Below the pieces are notes generated by a model. That model was not told the DNA's origin. It was given only the letters and a program-made list of their open reading frames with translations, and did no database searches. Of a stretch of 64,000 nt of DNA, positions 12,349-19,245 are shown piece after piece (within the stretch, counting starts at the first letter, position 1; each line of letters starts with the position of its first letter). The stretch comes from Desulfosporosinus acidiphilus SJ4 (lineage in GTDB: Bacteria; Bacillota; Desulfitobacteriia; Desulfitobacteriales; Desulfitobacteriaceae). The position numbers were made by a program, and so were the translations under genes. Where the stretch lies: positions 1-64,000 of the forward strand of contig NC_018068.1 in NCBI RefSeq assembly GCF_000255115.2. The letters run 5' to 3'.

Positions 12349-12425
12349 GCGCTCGTAGTTCAGCTGGATAGAGCGTCTGACTTCGAATCAGGATGTCGGG
12401 GGTTCGAATCCCTCCGAGCGCACCA
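12349..12425 (+). tRNA. tRNA-Arg (anticodon TCG)
   Basis: A 77-nt cloverleaf with GCGCTCG/CGAGCGC acceptor, TAGTTCAGC D-arm start, anticodon loop CTTCGAA (anticodon TCG, reading CGA), GGTTCGAATCC T-arm and encoded CCA. Confidence 0.94.
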
Positions 12426-12537
12426 TTAGTGATAATTGCAGTGCGATACTCGAAACTCGAATATCGCATATTTAATCGCTGAATGATCAGTTGAAGACGT
12501 CACCGAATGAACTATCAACGGAATCTGTTAAAACTGA

Positions 12538-12615
12538 GGCCTCGTAGCTCAGTGGATAGAGCGGGGGTTTCCTAAACCCTGTCTTGCGGAGGTTCGACTC
12601 CTCCCGGGGTCACCA
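12538..12615 (+). tRNA. tRNA-Arg (anticodon CCT)
   Basis: A 78-nt cloverleaf with GGCCTCG/CGGGGTC acceptor (two G-U pairs), TAGCTCAG D-arm, anticodon loop TTCCTAA (anticodon CCT, reading AGG), GGAGG/CCTCC T-stem and encoded CCA. It ends 13 nt before tadA. Confidence 0.92.
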
Positions 12616-12628
12616 TTTTGAGGTAATT

Positions 12629-13081
12629 ATGCTCCATCAAGATTGGATGCGTTTAGCGCTTATACAAGCTCAAATGGCCTATGAACAAGGTGAAGTACCC
12701 ATTGGTGCAGTAATTGTTCATAACGATACCGTTATTGCAGAAGCGCATAACGAAAAAGAACTTCGCAATGACCCAACTGCCCATGCTGAGATTTTAGCAA
12801 TCCAACGTGCCGCTGAAACGATGGGAACTTGGAGATTGACGGATGCATCTCTGTATGTAACGTTGGAACCTTGCCCCATGTGTGCCGGTGCAATTCTTCA
12901 AGCTCGCTTAAAGAACCTGGTATATGGCACCATGGACTTGAAAGGCGGGGCAACAGGTTCTGTCTTAAATGTAATGGACTTTAAGTTATGGAATCATAAA
13001 GTTGAGGTAGTTGCCGGAGTTTTAGAAGATGAGTGTTCCGATATCTTAAAACACTTTTTTAAGCGACTGCGTAACAACTAA
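12629..13081 (+). CDS. tadA: tRNA adenosine(34) deaminase TadA
   Basis: Zinc deaminase converting wobble A34 to inosine in tRNA-Arg(ACG). The 150-aa protein has the cytidine-deaminase-fold motif TAHAEI (zinc histidine and catalytic glutamate) and PCPMCAGAI (two zinc cysteines). The ATG at 12629 is chosen; longer in-frame readings would run into the tRNA-Arg gene. The ribosome site (GAGGT) is weak and close. It lies directly after two tRNA-Arg genes, although neither has the ACG anticodon it acts on. In B. subtilis tadA (yaaJ) sits in the same place, before dnaX. Confidence 0.96.
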   Translation: MLHQDWMRLALIQAQMAYEQGEVPIGAVIVHNDTVIAEAHNEKELRNDPTAHAEILAIQRAAETMGTWRLTDASLYVTLEPCPMCAGAILQARLKNLVYGTMDLKGGATGSVLNVMDFKLWNHKVEVVAGVLEDECSDILKHFFKRLRNN

Positions 13082-13183
13082 TTCTTTTCAGAGTGCGAAA
13101 ATGTTTAACTTCTAAGCATCAATGAAATTAAATGATTACTAATACATTGAGAATTCATGGCTGTTTAGAGTTATGCTTTATAT

Positions 13184-13274
13184 GGAGGAGTATCGAAGTG
13201 GTCATAACGAGAGCGACTCGAAATCGTTTGACGGTGTAAGCCGTCCGTGGGTTCGAATCCCACCTCCTCCGCCA
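13184..13274 (+). tRNA. tRNA-Ser (anticodon CGA)
   Basis: A 91-nt serine-type tRNA with GGAGGAG/CTCCTCC acceptor, anticodon loop CTCGAAA (anticodon CGA, reading UCG), long variable arm, GGTTCGAATCC T-arm and encoded CCA. Confidence 0.95.
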
Positions 13275-13293
13275 TATTTATTTTTAAAAGATT

Positions 13294-13324
13294 AGAGCCT
13301 TCACTCGTGTGAATGGTTCTTTTG
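13294..13324 (+). terminator. Terminator after tRNA-Ser(CGA)
   Basis: An imperfect stem AGAGCC-TTCAC / GTGAA-(T)GGTTCT with a TCGT loop, followed by TTTTGTTGTT, 20 nt after the tRNA. Confidence 0.6.
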
Positions 13325-13408
13325 TTGTTCCTTAAGAGAATTTTTAAATTTTTTCTGTGTAAGCTGAGCATAGAAATTTTATGAGGATGAAAATTATAAC
13401 CGTTAATT

Positions 13409-13436
13409 TTGAGTCTTCATTTTACTTTGCTATAAT
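13409..13436 (+). promoter_or_regulatory. Probable promoter of the DinB-fold gene
   Basis: A perfect TATAAT (13431-13436) with a weak TTGAGT (13409-13414) 16 nt upstream; the gene's GGAGGG ribosome site follows 6 nt later. Confidence 0.5.
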
Positions 13437-13456
13437 AAGAATGGAGGGTGATAACA

Positions 13457-13924
13457 ATGAGTGAATATTTATTTGATCAACTTAAAGTTGTTCGTAATAA
13501 CACTTTAAATGCTGTAAAAGGTCTCAGTGAAAATCAAGTAGATAAAATTCCGGCAGGATTCAATAACAATATCCGCTGGAACCTAGGTCACATTTACTTA
13601 GTACAGGAGAGATTTGCTTTTGGCTTTACAGAAATACCAATGCTGTTACCGGAAGGCTTTCTTGGATTATTCGGGAAAGATACAAAACCAAGTGATTGGA
13701 CAATCCAGCCCCCTTCCCTCAATGAGCTTATTAAGTTGTTAGAAGATCAAACAGATCGTATCCAGGAAGCATTTAAGGAAAGATTAGACGAGGTTCTTGC
13801 CGCCCCCTGGACGATGCCTAGCGGATTAACGTTAAAGACAGTCCGCGAATTTCTGACGTTTTCTATGTATCACGAAGGTATGCACGTACAGGCTATAAAA
13901 TTTCTGCATAGATTTGGATCCTAA
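13457..13924 (+). CDS. DinB-like four-helix protein (DinB_2 family)
   Basis: A 155-aa soluble protein. The pattern RWNLGHIYLVQERFAF in the first third and FSMYHEGMHVQAIKFLHR near the end gives the three-histidine set (two shown as HIY and H-E-G-M-H) of the DinB/YfiT metal-binding four-helix bundle. Members of this superfamily include thiol transferases and proteins of unknown role, so no reaction can be assigned. The ATG at 13457 has GGAGGG 8 nt upstream; a GTG at 13448 overlaps that site. It has its own promoter and terminator and appears to be a single-gene unit. Confidence 0.8.
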   Translation: MSEYLFDQLKVVRNNTLNAVKGLSENQVDKIPAGFNNNIRWNLGHIYLVQERFAFGFTEIPMLLPEGFLGLFGKDTKPSDWTIQPPSLNELIKLLEDQTDRIQEAFKERLDEVLAAPWTMPSGLTLKTVREFLTFSMYHEGMHVQAIKFLHRFGS

Positions 13925-13950
13925 CTAATGATTATTTAGAAAATGATCAA

Positions 13951-13979
13951 AAGGGCTTCGCTTAATGAAGTCCTTTTTT
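13951..13979 (+). terminator. Terminator of the DinB-fold gene
   Basis: AAGGGCTTC pairs with GAAGTCCTT (one G-U) around GCTTAAT-type loop, followed by six T residues. From 13980 to 14129 nothing is recognisable except a 9-nt direct repeat GCGAGTAAT. Confidence 0.85.
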
Positions 13980-14129
13980 ATATTTTCAGACCTCTATCCT
14001 TTTAAGGCGACCCCGCGAGTAATGCTGTTAGCGAGTAATAGACTTTCGTGCCGAAGTGAAATTATACTAATGCATAGAAAAATTTTATTAGGAAAATGGA
14101 GCTTGAGAAAAAAATAAAAATAAATATTT

Positions 14130-14159
14130 GTTTAAAATTTCACATTCTGGGGTAAATTA
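14130..14159 (+). promoter_or_regulatory. Sigma-F-like promoter of spoIIR
   Basis: GTTTA (14130-14134) matches the -35 consensus GYWTA. After 15 nt, GGGTAAATTA (14150-14159) matches GGNRANAHTW in all but one position. spoIIR is a forespore sigma-F gene in B. subtilis, so the match is in the expected place; the usual spacer is 16 nt. Confidence 0.5.
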
Positions 14160-14214
14160 TAAGTGAAAACTTCAATAAAATTTATTTGCCCAAGAAAGAG
14201 GGTTTTAAACAGAT

Positions 14215-15036
14215 ATGGATTGGGTTATTAAAAGTTTAAGATTAGGATTTGATATACCATTTAAGGATAGATTGACAAAAGTACTGAAAGTAATTATTAG
14301 CATTGCAATATTAGTTTCCGTGCTTGGAATTATGTTCTTTAGTCTTAGTATCAATAAGATATGGACAAAAAATCAAACAATCTATGAGAATAAAAGTGAT
14401 TCTGAGAAAATAGTTTATAATGAAGGAAAATTGGCTCAAAACCCACAACAACTAATACGATTTCATGTTCTCGCAAATTCGGACAGTGACCAAGACCAAG
14501 CACTGAAACGGGCTGTAAGAGATGCCATATTAAAAGAAGTGTCCCCAAAATTAGCAGTTTCTAAATCATTAAAAGAATCGCGCCAAATTATTGAGAGGGT
14601 TCGTCCTGAAATGGAGAGAATTGGTCGTTCGGTTGTCAAAGCTTGGGGTAAAGATTATTCAGTACATACGGAATACGGACATTTTAGTTTTCCTACAAAA
14701 TCTTATGGTACCTTAATATTACCGGCAGGTGATTATGAGGCCTTGAGGATCGTAATAGGAAAGGGTAAGGGCTCTAACTGGTGGTGCGTACTTTTTCCGC
14801 CTCTTTGCTTTATTGACATTGAGCATTCAACTGCTGTTCAGGTCGATGGAAAACCTGGGATACCTATAAGTAATGATACATCTCCATATTCGGATAAACA
14901 AAAAAACGAAAAAAATGTGAATGTACAAGGTAATAGATCCAATAACTCAGAAATGACTATAAAAAATAGTTCGGTCCACAATTCACTTAAAATTGATTTT
15001 TATTTTTGGGAGTTAGTAAAAAAACTATGGAGTTAA
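14215..15036 (+). CDS. spoIIR: Stage II sporulation protein R
   Basis: SpoIIR is made in the forespore, exported, and triggers SpoIIGA to process pro-sigma-E in the mother cell. The 273-aa protein has one N-terminal membrane segment (about residues 25-45) and then the SpoIIR domain with IRFHVLANSDSDQDQ, FPTKSYG, LPAGDYEALRIVIGKGKG and NWWCVLFPPLCFID, all family hallmarks. The C-terminal 60 residues are polar and asparagine-rich, longer than the B. subtilis protein. The ATG has only a distant purine-rich ribosome site (AAGAAAGAGGG), so translation may be weak. Upstream lies a sigma-F-like promoter. Confidence 0.93.
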   Translation: MDWVIKSLRLGFDIPFKDRLTKVLKVIISIAILVSVLGIMFFSLSINKIWTKNQTIYENKSDSEKIVYNEGKLAQNPQQLIRFHVLANSDSDQDQALKRAVRDAILKEVSPKLAVSKSLKESRQIIERVRPEMERIGRSVVKAWGKDYSVHTEYGHFSFPTKSYGTLILPAGDYEALRIVIGKGKGSNWWCVLFPPLCFIDIEHSTAVQVDGKPGIPISNDTSPYSDKQKNEKNVNVQGNRSNNSEMTIKNSSVHNSLKIDFYFWELVKKLWS

Positions 15037-15064
15037 AGAGCTCTTTCAGCGGGCTCTTTGCTCG
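15035..15064 (+). terminator. Weak hairpin after spoIIR
   Basis: AAAGAGC (15035-15041) pairs with GCTCTTT (15053-15059), but the following bases are not a T-run, so termination is uncertain. Confidence 0.35.
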
Positions 15065-15146
15065 TATTTCGGCTTTTCTGGCACTGGCAAACGTGGTCAT
15101 GTTTATCGGGTATATAATTATTACAGATATTTACAAAACTTAACCC

Positions 15147-15175
15147 TTGACTCGCTTGTCTAGATAAGATATAAT
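15147..15175 (+). promoter_or_regulatory. sigma-A promoter of tRNA-Ser(GGA)
   Basis: TTGACT (15147-15152), a 17-nt spacer and a perfect TATAAT (15170-15175), about 58 nt before the tRNA. Confidence 0.8.
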
Positions 15176-15232
15176 TCTTTTTGTTCACTAAATTTGTTGC
15201 AAATTAAATAGTTTGTAGAAATTTGAGAGCAC

Positions 15233-15324
15233 GGAGAGGTGGCTGAGTGGTCGAAGGCGCCCGCCTGGAAAGCGGGTACACTGGGCGACTGGTGTCGAGG
15301 GTTCAAATCCCTCTCTCTCCGCCA
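15233..15324 (+). tRNA. tRNA-Ser (anticodon GGA)
   Basis: A 92-nt serine-type tRNA with GGAGAGG/TCTCTCC acceptor, anticodon loop CTGGAAA (anticodon GGA), long variable arm, GGTTCAAATCC T-arm and encoded CCA. An imperfect AGCC..GGCT hairpin with TTTTTATTTT at 15336-15368 may end its transcript just before the SRP RNA promoter. Confidence 0.95.
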
Positions 15325-15380
15325 GATTTGACTTCAGCCAAAGCATTCGACTTGGGCTTTTTATTTTGTTATAATTGTTT

Positions 15381-15655
15381 TAGCCGTACTAGACGGGGAG
15401 GTAGCGGGTCCTTGTAACTTGCAGTCCGCTTTAGCAAGGTGGAACTCCTGCGAAAGGTCCTCACCTGTGAAGCTGTCTTTGGTAGATGGTAATGAGATTT
15501 TGGTCTTACGCAACAGAACACTCCGAACCGTGTCAGGTCTTGACGGAAGCAGCACTAAGGAGAGCGTTTTGTGTGCCGTAAGGTTGCCTGAATTGAGCTG
15601 TTCTACCAGGGTAACGTTCGGAGGTGGTGGTTCGATCAAAGGTGTACGGCTATTA
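15381..15655 (+). ncRNA. ffs: Signal recognition particle RNA, long (Bacillus-type) form
   Basis: The RNA scaffold of SRP, which binds Ffh. The diagnostic S-domain motif is present at about 15533-15562: GTGTCAGGTC, then ACGGAAGCAGCA. The 5' end TAGCCGTAC (15381-15389) pairs with GTACGGCTA (15644-15652) to close one long rod. The 5' half, with its GTCCGC and TGGAACTCCTGCGAAAGGTC segments, looks like an Alu-type domain, so this is the roughly 270-nt form rather than the short 4.5S form. A perfect TATAAT at 15370-15375 lies 6-7 nt upstream of the start. Its place just before dnaX matches B. subtilis scr. Confidence 0.9.
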
Positions 15656-15663
15656 TTAAGATA

Positions 15664-15688
15664 AAGGTGGTCGTGTACCATCTTTTTT
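15664..15688 (+). terminator. SRP RNA terminator
   Basis: AAGGTGGT pairs with ACCATCTT (one G-U) around CGTGT, followed by TTTTTT. Confidence 0.75.
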
Positions 15689-15689
15689 G

Positions 15690-15887
15690 TAATAGTCGGA
15701 AACTATAACCTCGGTTAATTGTTTTCGGAAGCTCAAGCGCAACTAAAGGCTTCTGCCTCACGAGCTCGGCATAAGCCGAGCTTTGTTTATACTATCATAA
15801 AGTATAACTTTTGGTTAAATACTGCAAGAAGAGCTAATTCGTGCGAAGACAATGTCTTCGAGCGCCAGCTAAGTTTTCTTTATACTA
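15690..15887. repeat. Dispersed intergenic repeat, copies A1 and A2 (divergent, tandem)
   Basis: Two degenerate tandem units start flush with the SRP RNA terminator T-run. A1 (15690-15795) contains TCGGTTAATTGTTTTCGGAAGC and an AGCTCGGC/GCCGAGCT hairpin. A2 (15792-15887) contains CTTTTGGTTAAATACTGC and ends GCGCCAGCTAAGTTTTC-TTTATACTA, as do the copies at 42.0-42.2 kb. No coding potential is evident. Confidence 0.65.
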
Positions 15888-15948
15888 TTTGGCTCAGCGC
15901 AATTTCCTTTAATTGTATTATAACGCTCGAATTATTGAGGGTGAAGTT

Positions 15949-17640
15949 ATGGCTTATTTGGCTCTCTACCGTGAATGGAGACCTAAAACATTTCAAAATA
16001 TAGTAGGACAAGAACATATTACGCGGACATTGATGAATGCACTTAAGCAAAACAAAATTGCTCATGCCTACTTATTTAGCGGGCCTAGAGGAACCGGCAA
16101 GACGACTGCAGCGAAAATTTTAGCTAAGGCCTTAAATTGTGAGCAGCGTATTGATGTTGAACCCTGCAATCAATGCTCTTCTTGTTTAAGTATTGACCAT
16201 GGTTCCGCAATTGAAGTATTTGAAATTGATGCCGCCTCTAATCGAGGGATTGACGAAATTCGAGATTTACGGGAAAATATTAAATTAAGCTCCATCGAAG
16301 GTAGATTTAAAGTTTATATTATTGATGAAGTGCATATGCTGACTACAGAAGCTTTTAACGCTTTGCTAAAAACTCTGGAAGAGCCGCCGCCACAGGTGGT
16401 TTTTATCTTGGCGACCACCGAGGTGCAAAAAATACCATTAACAATTCTTTCCCGCGTACAACGTTTTGAATTTCATCGTATTTCGGTAGAGAACATTTCC
16501 AGCCGGCTGACTCTTGTCTGCGAATCACTGGGACGTAATATTCTGCCTGGTGCGTTACAGGTGATTGCTCAAAAGTCTGAAGGTGGTCTACGGGATGCAC
16601 TTAGCATTTTAGATCAATGTCTTCTTCAAGATGACCCAATCGGTGTCAAGGAAGTTTACCAGGTCCTTGGTATGGTTGGTGAGACCTTTAGTTCGGAGTT
16701 GGTTGAAAGTTTAATGACCTTGGATTATGGAAAAAGCTTAGCGATCTTAACGGACGGGATACAGCAAGGCCGTGATCCGAGGCAAATTATCCGGGAACTT
16801 TTAGATTATCTTCGCCAAATGCTTTTGAATGTGACAACAGGAGCTGCTCCTTTGGTGGCTCCGGAAATTCAGGAACGTTTAGTTAAACAAAGTGAGCAGG
16901 TACCGATATCTCGCTTATTACATTGGATTTCACTTCTCATGCAAGGCGAAGGTCAATTGAAATACGCTTCAAATGCCCGTTTAGCCGCCGAACTTTTAAT
17001 AGTTCAGACGATACATGAGGGGCAAAACATTATAGGTGAACAAGGGGAAATTTTAAACCGCTTAACGTTATTAGAAAAAAATGTGCAAACACTATTGAGT
17101 GGTAAAAACGTCCATTTATTAAATGATATAAAATCTACCCACCCCGCTGAAGTTGATCATGCTGCTGAAATTGATCATGTTAATAATGATTCGTCTAAGA
17201 AAAAGAATGCTATTGATGTAAAGACTGAAACCACATCGACAGAGAAAAGAGTTTCAGCAGGATCGGAAATCTTGACGATTGAGAATTTACGCGAACGTTG
17301 GAATGATGTTTTAGATCAAGTAAGACGTCGTAAGAAATCTACTCAAGCTTTTTTGTTAGAAGGCAAACCTGTTCAACTTGAAGGGAATGTGCTAACCATT
17401 GCTTTTCGAGAAGGATGCTCCTTTCACAAAGATAAGGTTAATCAAATAGAAAACCGGCAGACCATTGAAGAATCATTGCAGCAGATTTTTGGGATGGACC
17501 TAAGTATAACCAATGTAATGGAAAATGAATTCAAAATAAAAGAGAGTTCTGAGCTGCCTGATAAGAAACAACAAGATCAAGATCTCATAGATAAAGCAAA
17601 GGATATGTTTGGTGAGGATCTTGTAATTATAAAAGACTAA
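15949..17640 (+). CDS. dnaX: DNA polymerase III subunits gamma and tau
   Basis: Clamp-loader ATPase that places DnaN on DNA. The 563-aa protein has Walker A GPRGTGKT (about residue 45), a four-cysteine zinc module (C..CNQCSSC), DEVHML Walker B and the sensor-1/SRC region ILSRVQRFEF, followed by a charged linker and a C-terminal tau-like domain. The ATG at 15949 (MAYLALYREWRPKTF) has GAGGGTG 5 nt upstream; an ATG 36 nt earlier adds a non-conserved tail. ebfC and recR follow closely, the standard dnaX-ebfC-recR operon. Confidence 0.97.
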   Translation: MAYLALYREWRPKTFQNIVGQEHITRTLMNALKQNKIAHAYLFSGPRGTGKTTAAKILAKALNCEQRIDVEPCNQCSSCLSIDHGSAIEVFEIDAASNRGIDEIRDLRENIKLSSIEGRFKVYIIDEVHMLTTEAFNALLKTLEEPPPQVVFILATTEVQKIPLTILSRVQRFEFHRISVENISSRLTLVCESLGRNILPGALQVIAQKSEGGLRDALSILDQCLLQDDPIGVKEVYQVLGMVGETFSSELVESLMTLDYGKSLAILTDGIQQGRDPRQIIRELLDYLRQMLLNVTTGAAPLVAPEIQERLVKQSEQVPISRLLHWISLLMQGEGQLKYASNARLAAELLIVQTIHEGQNIIGEQGEILNRLTLLEKNVQTLLSGKNVHLLNDIKSTHPAEVDHAAEIDHVNNDSSKKKNAIDVKTETTSTEKRVSAGSEILTIENLRERWNDVLDQVRRRKKSTQAFLLEGKPVQLEGNVLTIAFREGCSFHKDKVNQIENRQTIEESLQQIFGMDLSITNVMENEFKIKESSELPDKKQQDQDLIDKAKDMFGEDLVIIKD

Positions 17641-17687
17641 CGATTGCTAGTGCAATGCACAATATAATAAGATAGGATGTGTTTGAT

Positions 17688-18029
17688 ATGGCAGGGTTTA
17701 AAGGTATGGGTGGTATGGGTGGAAATATGAATCAAATGTTAAAACAAGCCCAAAAGCTTCAGGAAGACATGGCCAGAGCACAAGAGGAGCTTCAAAACAA
17801 GACTGTGGATGCCTCTTCCGGCGGTGGAATGGTTCAAGTGATTGTGAGTGGTAAAATGGAATTAACAGAATTGAAAATTAATCCCGAAGCCGTTGATCCG
17901 ACTGATGTCGAGATGCTGGAGGACCTTGTTAAGGCCGCAGTGAATGAGGGTTTAAGAAAAGCACAGGAAATGGCCAATAATGAAATGGGTAAATTAACCG
18001 GTGGTTTAAAGATCCCCGGCTTGTTCTAG
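17688..18029 (+). CDS. ebfC: Nucleoid-associated protein EbfC/YaaK
   Basis: YbaB/EbfC family DNA-binding protein, a small tweezer-shaped dimer. The 113-aa product begins with a glycine/methionine-rich segment, then NQMLKQAQKLQEDMARAQEEL and the conserved core VDASSGGGMVQVIVSGKMELTELKINPE. An in-frame GTG at 17679 is too close to the ribosome site AGGATG, so ATG 17688 is preferred. It lies between dnaX and recR, as in most bacteria. The function in cells is not fully settled. Confidence 0.95.
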   Translation: MAGFKGMGGMGGNMNQMLKQAQKLQEDMARAQEELQNKTVDASSGGGMVQVIVSGKMELTELKINPEAVDPTDVEMLEDLVKAAVNEGLRKAQEMANNEMGKLTGGLKIPGLF

Positions 18030-18036
18030 GTGAACT

Positions 18037-18633
18037 ATGGATTTTCTAAATTACCCTCAGCCTTTGGCAGATCTTATCAGTTGTCTTGCACGCCTTCCGG
18101 GAATTGGTCCAAAGACAGCGGGTCGATTGGCATTTTATCTTCTTCAGCAGCCCCGGATTTCCGAAGATTTGGCACAGGCTATTCACGCCGCGAATCATTC
18201 TATAAGAAAATGTTCGATTTGTTGTAACTTTACTGATCAAGATCCATGTGTACTCTGTCAGAACCCCCAAAGAGACTCCTCGGAACTTTGTGTTGTCGAA
18301 CATCCCAGGGACGTCGTATCCTTAGAAAAGACTAAAGAATTTAAAGGGCGGTATCATGTTTTACATGGTGTGCTCTCCCCAATGGAGGGTATAGGACCGG
18401 AGCAATTAACCATTAGCCTTCTTTTGAAGCGTTTAGAGGGCGTTAAGGAAGTGGTTATGGCTCTAAATCCCACGGTGGAAGGAGAAGCTACGGCCTTATA
18501 TTTAGCCCGTCTGTTAAAACCTTTAGGAATTAAAGTGACCCGGATTGCTCATGGATTACCCGTGGGCGGTGATCTGGAATATGCCGATGAAGTGACTATT
18601 GCTCGAGCGTTAGAAGGACGGCGTCAACTCTAA
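18037..18633 (+). CDS. recR: Recombination mediator RecR
   Basis: Works with RecF and RecO to load RecA on gapped DNA. The 198-aa protein has the helix-hairpin-helix [20 protein letters not shown], a four-cysteine zinc finger ([16 protein letters not shown]), the TOPRIM domain with CVVEHPRDV and the C-terminal Walker-B-like segment [16 protein letters not shown]. The start is 7 nt after ebfC with AGGTGA upstream. All family features are intact. Confidence 0.98.
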   Translation: MDFLNYPQPLADLISCLARLPGIGPKTAGRLAFYLLQQPRISEDLAQAIHAANHSIRKCSICCNFTDQDPCVLCQNPQRDSSELCVVEHPRDVVSLEKTKEFKGRYHVLHGVLSPMEGIGPEQLTISLLLKRLEGVKEVVMALNPTVEGEATALYLARLLKPLGIKVTRIAHGLPVGGDLEYADEVTIARALEGRRQL

Positions 18634-18725
18634 GTGAGTGAATTTTAAGAAAGAAATGGCTGGGTGTTCTTCTTTGTCTGGCTGGCGCATATTTATGGAC
18701 TAGCACCAGACAAGGGGGAAAATGT

Positions 18726-18980
18726 ATGACTCTGGTCTTTCTTGGACTTTTCATCTTACTGATAGGATTTACCATTCGTTCAGTTGTCGGAAAGCCAAAT
18801 ATTATCTTAAAAGTCATAATTCATAGTCTAGGCGGAATTGTTGGACTTTGGTTATTTAATTTTCTTTTAAGTATTCTAGGATTTTCAATACCAATTAATT
18901 TTTTTACAATAATAATTGTTGGTCTTTTAGGATTTCCAGGAGTATTAACCTTATCAATTCTCCAGTTATTAGGTATTTGA
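18726..18980 (+). CDS. bofA: Pro-sigma-K processing inhibitor BofA family
   Basis: BofA holds the SpoIVFB protease inactive in the outer forespore membrane until a forespore signal arrives. The 84-aa protein is almost entirely hydrophobic, with three likely membrane segments (about 2-18, 27-50 and 55-80) and the family motif HSLGGIVGLWLFN followed by IPINFFTIIIVGLLGFPGVL. It follows recR as in B. subtilis. AAGGGGGA lies 8-10 nt upstream of the ATG. Confidence 0.88.
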   Translation: MTLVFLGLFILLIGFTIRSVVGKPNIILKVIIHSLGGIVGLWLFNFLLSILGFSIPINFFTIIIVGLLGFPGVLTLSILQLLGI

Positions 18981-19013
18981 CTTAAAAAGTTAAACAATTT
19001 TTATTATTACTTC

Positions 19014-19043
19014 TTGACTCCCTCAACAATTCAGAGGTATACT
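19014..19043 (+). promoter_or_regulatory. sigma-A promoter of nifJ
   Basis: TTGACT (19014-19019), an 18-nt spacer and TATACT (19038-19043), giving a leader of about 195 nt. Confidence 0.65.
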
Positions 19044-19056
19044 TAAAATTACTAAA

Positions 19057-19114
19057 GGGGAACTATTCGACTTAAATGCGAAGTAGTTCCCTACGTCTGT
19101 TTTTCTGGACGTTT
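19057..19114 (+). promoter_or_regulatory. Two hairpins in the nifJ leader
   Basis: GGGAACTA-TTCG (about 19058-19069) pairs with CGAA-G-TAGTTCCC (about 19079-19091). A second hairpin ACGTC/GACGT with a T-rich loop follows at 19093-19113 and ends in TTTTA. They sit right after the predicted transcription start and look like a structured 5' leader or attenuator; no known riboswitch class is recognised. Confidence 0.45.
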
Positions 19115-19245
19115 TATGAAAATTCTATTTCTTCCTCAAACTCTAATATTTCATTTTATGAAGAATCTTTGAGAGAAATAGAAAAAGGAAGCCCGAAACC
19201 CTGGTAAAAATTAAATTTATCACATGATTAGGAGGAAACAAAAAA

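Noticed and set aside
12158-12469. A 103-codon minus-strand reading frame across two tRNA genes, containing GGIRTPD
   Set aside because: It is the antisense of tRNA-Ser(TGA) and tRNA-Arg(TCG). Such GGIRTPD-type proteins are a well-known annotation artefact of tRNA T-arms.
13171-13371. A minus-strand reading frame containing EVGFEPTDG
   Set aside because: Antisense of tRNA-Ser(CGA); the EVGFEPT motif is the classic false gene made by serine tRNA sequence.
15361-15681. Reading frames on both strands over the SRP RNA
   Set aside because: The region is a structured RNA with the SRP signature; the frames have no ribosome sites and no family resemblance.
15690-15887. CRISPR-like array from repeated hairpins
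   Set aside because: Units are few, long and degenerate, with no regular repeat-spacer alternation and no cas genes in the window.
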